Assembly: GCA_900553845.1 (NCBI GenBank)
Contig: USEW01000006.1
Location: 1-27,482 of the forward strand
Length of the DNA stretch: 27,482 bases
Source of the DNA: an uncultured bacterium
GTDB taxonomy: Bacteria > Cyanobacteriota > Vampirovibrionia > Gastranaerophilales > Gastranaerophilaceae
Reading direction: 5' to 3'
Part shown: one piece after another, positions 23,485-27,482 of the stretch
Numbering within the stretch: the stretch's first letter is position 1
Layout: each line of letters begins with the position of its first letter
The notes under the pieces: model-generated
Databases searched by the model: none
Told to the model about the DNA's origin: nothing
The model's input: the letters and a program-made list of their open reading frames with translations, nothing else
Made by a program: the position numbers and the translations under genes

Positions 23485-24575
23485 ATGAGAATTACATTTA
23501 ATTTGCAATCTTTTAATGGTATAAAAATTAACGAGGTAAAACGTTTAAACAAAACAAAAAATTTAAACGTGTCAATACCTTTAAAAGCAATAAATAAAGA
23601 CGTGGTAAGTTTTGGCGGTATTAAAAAGATCCAGATTGAGTAGATAAAGATGTTGCAAAAAAAGCAGCATTAAGTCTTGTTTCTACGACATCGGGTCACA
23701 GGGCAATATACCCAAGCAATATGTTTAATCGTGATTTAATGAAATTATTTGCTGCAGGTGTAGGTCAGTGGGTAAAAAATCATCCGCTTGAAGATAAAAA
23801 TAAAAGGCCAACGGTTATGATAGGCGGAGATACAAGAAGAGCTACCGAAGAATGTATTAAAGACATGAAAAATGTTTTATTATCTCAAGGTATAAATGTA
23901 AGAATAAATAAAAAACCTATTCCAACACCCTTGCACGCTTTATATGCTAAAGAAAACAAAGACGATATAAACTTATCAATACTTTTAACAGCCAGCCACA
24001 ACCCCTGGGAATATGGTGGTGTAAACCTTGTCACTAAAGATGGTGCTATTGCAGGAAGTAATGTTACACAGGATGTTGCTAATGAAATAATTGATATAAG
24101 TGAAAAAGGTGCCTATTTTATTGATACAAAAAATAGAGGAAAAGAATCCACAATTGATGAAGAAGCTTATCAATTATACAAAACAAAGATTGAAGAATCG
24201 GGATTAATTGATTTTGAAAAAATAAAAAAATCGGGAATAGAAATAAATTATGATAGTTTAGGTGGAACCGGGGGATTTGTTTTACCAAGACTTTTTGAAG
24301 AAAAAGATGTTCCGCTTTCAAGATTTTCTCAAACAAATCGAAAACTTGAAGTACCAAATCCTGAAGCTAAAAACCTAATTCCCTTAATGAAAAAAGTGCA
24401 AACAAGCAAAGCAAAACTTGCAATAGGACTTGCCAATGATGGTGATGCCGACCGTTTTGGAGTTATTGATAACGACGGTTCATTTATTACTCCAAACGAT
24501 GTAATATTGCTTGCAGCTTATCACTTAAATAAAAATAAAGGAAAGCAAGGTGCAATTGTTAAAAGCAAAATTTAA
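23485..24575 (+). pseudogene. phosphoglucomutase/phosphomannomutase-like pseudogene with FG-type leader
   Basis: The original gene begins at 23485 behind a strong GGAGG site and reads MRITFNLQSFNGIK..., reaching VVSFGGIKKIQIE before a TAG at 23641. The rest continues in another frame from 23643 (DKDVAKKAALSLVSTT...), so one G seems lost near 23640 (GAGGTA expected). Downstream sequence carries the catalytic serine loop LLTASHNPWEYGG, the Mg-binding loop LANDGDADRFG, and IGGDTRRA. It stops at GAIVKSKI, so domains III and IV, including the phosphate-binding C-terminal domain, are absent. Two independent defects mean a hexose-phosphate mutase is no longer made, unless the shift is a sequencing error. 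An internal ATG at 23721 could express a fragment, without obvious use. Confidence 0.8.
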
Positions 24576-24630
24576 GCAATATTAGTTTATATGAAATTAT
24601 CAAGTAAAATATACTAAACGTTATTTTTTA

Positions 24631-24668
24631 TAAAACACCTAATAATTTTTAGGTGTTTTATATTTTTA
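24631..24668. terminator. terminator after the mutase remnant
   Basis: A perfect 10-base stem TAAAACACCT (24631-24640) / AGGTGTTTTA (24651-24660), then TATTTTT. It can serve the plus strand, and, through A-rich flanks on the left, perhaps the converging HAD gene. Confidence 0.75.
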
Positions 24669-24678
24669 AATTCAATAA

Positions 24679-25689
24679 CTAAAGAATATTTTTTATAGCT
24701 AAATAATACCCGTCATTATTTATATGTTCGGTTTTAAACTCGGCTTCATCAAACACACAATCCTGGGCATTTCCCATAGCAATTGAAACACCATTGCCTT
24801 TGTTAACGGTTCTCATCATATCCAAATCATTTTCAGCATCACCAATAGCAGCACATTCATCAAGATTTAGTCCGATATAATCTGTTAAAAATTTTATAGC
24901 TTGACCTTTTGAGGTGGTTTTATTGCTTACTTCACAATACCAAGTGCCTGAATTAAAAACAGTTAATTCATTTTCTACATCAAGTCCTTTACGAAGATCA
25001 TCTCGAGTAGAGTTCATTTCATCCATAGATTTTGAGTCTTTTTTCAGAAACAAAATTTTAGTCACACTTTTTTCAATCATTTCATCAAGCGGCATATAAG
25101 CCGTGTCAAGAGACTGATTTGTTGGCAATTTGGCATCTTTGCTATTTGAAGTTGGCATACCTTTAATATAGAAAACCATTTTAAGCTGCGGGTCTTTTTG
25201 TGTCAACTCAAGGCCAATTTGAGCTATTTTTTTTACGGTTTCAGGTTTTATTTTGTCTTCAAAAAGAATATTGCCATTCTTATCTAAGATAGCTCCGCCC
25301 TGCTGGGTTATTAAATAATCAGATTTAACTCCAATATCCTCCATAACTGGTTTTAACTCTATAGAACTTCTTCCTGTAGCATAAATGACGGAAACACCTG
25401 ATTTTTGCAGCATATGAATACCTTTTCGGGCAGTCTCAGGTATTTTCCCGTCATATTTACGTATTGTTCCGTCAATATCCGTAAAAAACATCTTTATTGG
25501 TTTTTTATTCGAACTTTTTAAACTTGTAATAGGCTTTATTAAACCTTTTCCTTTAAAACATATTGTATCAGTCATAGGCGATGTTTGGATCCTTATATTG
25601 TAACCATTTGATAAATTGGTATTTTTTTTAATTTTATTATTAATGTTATTACTTGTAAAGCCACTATTATTGATGCCAAAAATTTTCAT
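24679..25689 (-). CDS. HAD-IIB (Cof-type) phosphatase with FG-type N-terminal leader
   Basis: A 336-residue HAD hydrolase with the beta-sheet (C2B) cap of Cof/YidA-type sugar-phosphate phosphatases. Motif I is FFTDIDGTIRKYDG; motif II is VIYATGRSS; motif III Lys is in TSKGQAIKFL; motif IV is AIGDAENDLDMM, and GVSIAMGNA is the usual C-terminal block. Ahead of the domain is a leader of about 70 residues beginning MKIFGINNSGFTSNN and including TICFKGKGLIKP (Phe45-Lys-Gly47). The start at 25689 is preferred over the ATG at 25719 because GAGGGA lies seven bases upstream and MKI matches the other leader-bearing proteins. The phosphatase class is sure; the substrate is unknown. The leader on an otherwise cytosolic enzyme type is the notable point. 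Confidence 0.88.
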   Translation of the reverse strand: MKIFGINNSGFTSNNINNKIKKNTNLSNGYNIRIQTSPMTDTICFKGKGLIKPITSLKSSNKKPIKMFFTDIDGTIRKYDGKIPETARKGIHMLQKSGVSVIYATGRSSIELKPVMEDIGVKSDYLITQQGGAILDKNGNILFEDKIKPETVKKIAQIGLELTQKDPQLKMVFYIKGMPTSNSKDAKLPTNQSLDTAYMPLDEMIEKSVTKILFLKKDSKSMDEMNSTRDDLRKGLDVENELTVFNSGTWYCEVSNKTTSKGQAIKFLTDYIGLNLDECAAIGDAENDLDMMRTVNKGNGVSIAMGNAQDCVFDEAEFKTEHINNDGYYLAIKNIL

Positions 25690-25939
25690 ATAGTTTCCCT
25701 CATGCACATTTAAAGACATTATTATAATACTTCAAATATAGCAACTTTACAAGTTTTTTGTTTATTTTAGATTGATTTGTTTTTTTTAATTAAAAGAAAT
25801 TTTCCATTTTGTGAGGATTTTCTTGTCTTATATTTCATGTTTCATTTACAACATCATGATATAATAAATAAAAAGGCGGCAAAACTAACTTAATTTAAAT
25901 ACAAGTTATAAAACAGTTTATATGAGGGGGTAAAATCCA
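25690..25939. other. divergent intergenic region
   Basis: AT-rich with no gene seen. TATAAT at 25860-25865 is a likely -10 box for the helicase gene, but no clear -35 box lies at the right distance. GAGGGGG at about 25923-25929 is the helicase ribosome-binding site. Confidence 0.4.
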
Positions 25940-27298
25940 ATGATTCAACATTCTCGGGTGATAAAAGCTAATAAAAAACAAGAAGAATGTATAAATGAAA
26001 TTAACGGGAAAATAATGGTTCTTGCAGGTCCGGGAACCGGTAAAACATATACCCTTATAAATCGCATTAAAAATATGCTTACCTCAAATATTAAACCTGA
26101 TACCATTCTTTGTTTGACATTTTCAGACGCAGCAGCAAACGAAATGCGACAAAGACTAATAAAAGAGCTTGGTATTTTAGCAACAAAAGTTGATATATAC
26201 ACTTATCATTCCTTTTGTAATGCGATTATTAAAGCATATCCAAACCAGTTTGAATTGAATGAAAATGTAAAACTCATAAACAAAACTGTTGAACTGGAGC
26301 TTATGAAAAAAACTATTGATGAAGTTAAGCCTAAAGATTTTGTTTCTCAAAGAAGTGATAAGTATTATTATGCAAAAGACTTTATTTCGCATGTTGCAAA
26401 ATTAAAATCACTACGTATCTTAAAAGATGAATATTTAAAATATATCGATATTAACCCAAATTTGAAACCAAAATTAAACGAACTCAAGTTTGAAATACAG
26501 GAAAGGGAAAAGTCAGGAAATTTAAAGAACAAAACACGTTATCAACAAGTTGAAAAAATAGAAAAAGATATAGCCAAAGCTGTTGAGTTATGGGATATTT
26601 ATGAAATATACTCAAAAAAAATGTTTGAAAATAATTATATTGACTTTCAGGACATGATAAACTTTGTGATTGACCAATTTGAATCGGATAATCTATTTTT
26701 AAAGGAAATCGCTAATAAATATAGTTATTTAATGGTGGATGAATATCAAGATACGAATCAGCTTCAAAACAATATTATATTTAAACTGCTTGATGAAATG
26801 GAAAATAAAAATATAATGGTTGTAGGGGATGATGACCAAATAATATACGGATTTCAAGGTGCAAAATCTGATAACGTTGAAAATTTTTTATCCAGGTATC
26901 CGGATACAAAAGTAATATGCCTAAACGAAAATAATCGTTCCACACAGAATATTTTAGACTTAAGTTACTTAATTATAAATCAGGACCATAACAGGCTTGA
27001 AAATAACAAAAGTTTTAATAATTACAATATTTCCAAAAAATTAACAGCAAAGAATAATAAAGTTATTGAAAAAGAACAAAAAATAAAACTTTTTCAATTT
27101 GGTGAAACAATGCAAGAATATAACTTTATTGTTGAAGATATTGAAAAACTTGTAAATGCAAACAAATTATCCCTTGATGAAAGTAAAGAAAATGATTTAT
27201 CGCAAATTGCCATTATTTCAAAAAAAAGAGCAGATTTATCTATTTTTGCAGAACTTTTAAAAAATAAAAATATCCCGTACCTGTTCCAATCGCTTTGA
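25940..27298 (+). CDS. UvrD/Rep-family superfamily 1 DNA helicase, C-terminally truncated
   Basis: N-terminal half of an ATP-dependent 3'-5' DNA helicase. Q motif and Walker A: ANKKQEECINEINGK then LAGPGTGKTYTLINRI (about 34-49). Motif Ia: CLTFSDAAANEMRQRL. Motif Ib: TYHSFCNAI. Walker B: LMVDEYQDTNQLQ. Motif III: VVGDDDQIIYGFQGA. Motif IV: LNENNRSTQNIL. Motifs V and VI and the rest of domain 2 are missing. The family-like sequence runs to KNKNIPY at 27280, then LFQSL and stop, where the DNA becomes part of an integrase on the other strand. The 1B insertion (about 115-225) is long and Lys-rich. It would be inactive as it stands. The break may be genuine or an assembly joint. Confidence 0.85.
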   Translation: MIQHSRVIKANKKQEECINEINGKIMVLAGPGTGKTYTLINRIKNMLTSNIKPDTILCLTFSDAAANEMRQRLIKELGILATKVDIYTYHSFCNAIIKAYPNQFELNENVKLINKTVELELMKKTIDEVKPKDFVSQRSDKYYYAKDFISHVAKLKSLRILKDEYLKYIDINPNLKPKLNELKFEIQEREKSGNLKNKTRYQQVEKIEKDIAKAVELWDIYEIYSKKMFENNYIDFQDMINFVIDQFESDNLFLKEIANKYSYLMVDEYQDTNQLQNNIIFKLLDEMENKNIMVVGDDDQIIYGFQGAKSDNVENFLSRYPDTKVICLNENNRSTQNILDLSYLIINQDHNRLENNKSFNNYNISKKLTAKNNKVIEKEQKIKLFQFGETMQEYNFIVEDIEKLVNANKLSLDESKENDLSQIAIISKKRADLSIFAELLKNKNIPYLFQSL

Positions 27299-27482
27299 AG
27301 CAAATTCTTTGTTGCATAACCTGCTTATTTCGTCCTTGTCAAGATACCCTCTTTCGATATACTCGAATTTAAGTTTGTAATGAGCGAACGGGTCAGCAGT
27401 AATTAATCCGGTAGCCTGTGCAAAGTTTACCACTGTGCGGAAACGCTGGATAAACTTCATCGCCGTATTGGGTGAACAATCG
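27257..27482 (-). CDS. tyrosine recombinase/integrase fragment, Bacteroides type
   Basis: Part of a phage- or conjugative-element-type tyrosine recombinase with a SAM-like core-binding domain. The readable part is NTAMKFIQRFRTVVNFAQAT, GLITADPFAHYKL, YIERGYLDKDEISRLCN and KRLEQVRDIFIF, a sequence style I associate with Bacteroidetes conjugative transposons. The frame is open to the window edge, so the true N-terminus lies outside; the Met at 27460 is internal. At the other end it stops right after RDIFIF, where such proteins continue into the catalytic domain (R..HxxR..Y), all of which is missing. Base composition is less AT-rich than in the rest of the window. It is a fragment, not a working integrase. 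Confidence 0.75.
   Translation of the reverse strand, partial: DCSPNTAMKFIQRFRTVVNFAQATGLITADPFAHYKLKFEYIERGYLDKDEISRLCNKEFASKRLEQVRDIFIF

Noticed and set aside
25690..25719. ATG at 25719 for the HAD-IIB gene
   Set aside because: The ATG at 25689 has a better ribosome site and begins MKI like the other leader-bearing proteins.
27257..27460. A complete 67-residue protein starting at 27460
   Set aside because: The frame is open past that Met to the window edge and the sequence matches the middle of a larger recombinase.
1..27482. Alternative genetic code with TGA as an amino acid
   Set aside because: Genes such as the M16 peptidase end at TGA where family length and the next gene agree, so TGA is a stop.

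Overview
The window looks like chromosomal DNA from an AT-rich, Gram-negative, anaerobic gut-type bacterium. The best guess is a non-photosynthetic cyanobacterial relative of the Gastranaerophilales (Melainabacteria/Vampirovibrionia). This rests on protein style: unusual MKI... N-terminal extensions ending in a Phe-Gly motif, a protein beginning MGMAASQARYLGLTAR, a complete trimeric [FeFe]-hydrogenase operon, and an OmpH/Skp chaperone implying an outer membrane. TGA is used as a stop, so the code is the ordinary bacterial one. No rRNA, tRNA or CRISPR array was seen.

Layout. 1-526: the 3' part of rdgB, with a palindromic repeat read through in frame. 757-1950 (-): helical protein of unknown function with an FG-type N-terminus. 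2049-3757 (-): two CUT1 sugar-transporter permeases without their binding protein or ATPase. 3884-5533: a secreted LprI/DUF1311-like protein (-) divergent from a GH108 lysozyme-like protein (+) whose 3' part is broken by a second copy of the rdgB repeat. 5540-8404 (-): large M16 metallopeptidase with an FG-type N-terminus. 8501-11078 (-): HAD phosphatase, aroA and a YkgJ-type cysteine-cluster protein in one tight operon. 11293-11454 (-): a 53-residue small gene. 11464-11649: a structured insert flanked by direct repeats, abutting glmS (11647-13494, -).

13665-17785 (+): hydC-hydB-hydA, an intact NAD(P)-linked, probably electron-bifurcating [FeFe]-hydrogenase that would re-oxidise NADH and ferredoxin with H2 release. 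17851-18315 (-): OmpH/Skp chaperone. 18672-20840 (+): a two-gene cassette of unknown function, a MGMAASQ-type protein and a glycine-rich protein, suggestive of a secreted or structural pair. 20837-23300 (-): nadB-nadC (NAD synthesis). 23485-24575 (+): a phosphoglucomutase-like pseudogene, frameshifted and lacking its C-terminal domains. 24679-25689 (-): HAD-IIB hydrolase with an FG-type N-terminus. 25940-27298 (+): the N-terminal half of a UvrD-like helicase, which stops abruptly where the sequence becomes part of a Bacteroides-type tyrosine recombinase (27257-27482, -), either a real rearrangement or an assembly chimera.

The most promising undescribed signals are: (i) a short N-terminal leader (MKI/MRI ... 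F-G/K-G/N/S) on four otherwise unrelated proteins, looking like a shared sorting tag; (ii) a palindromic repeat family that inserts into coding genes and enters the host downstream sequence in the same reading frame in both copies; and (iii) the MGMAASQ plus glycine-rich pair.
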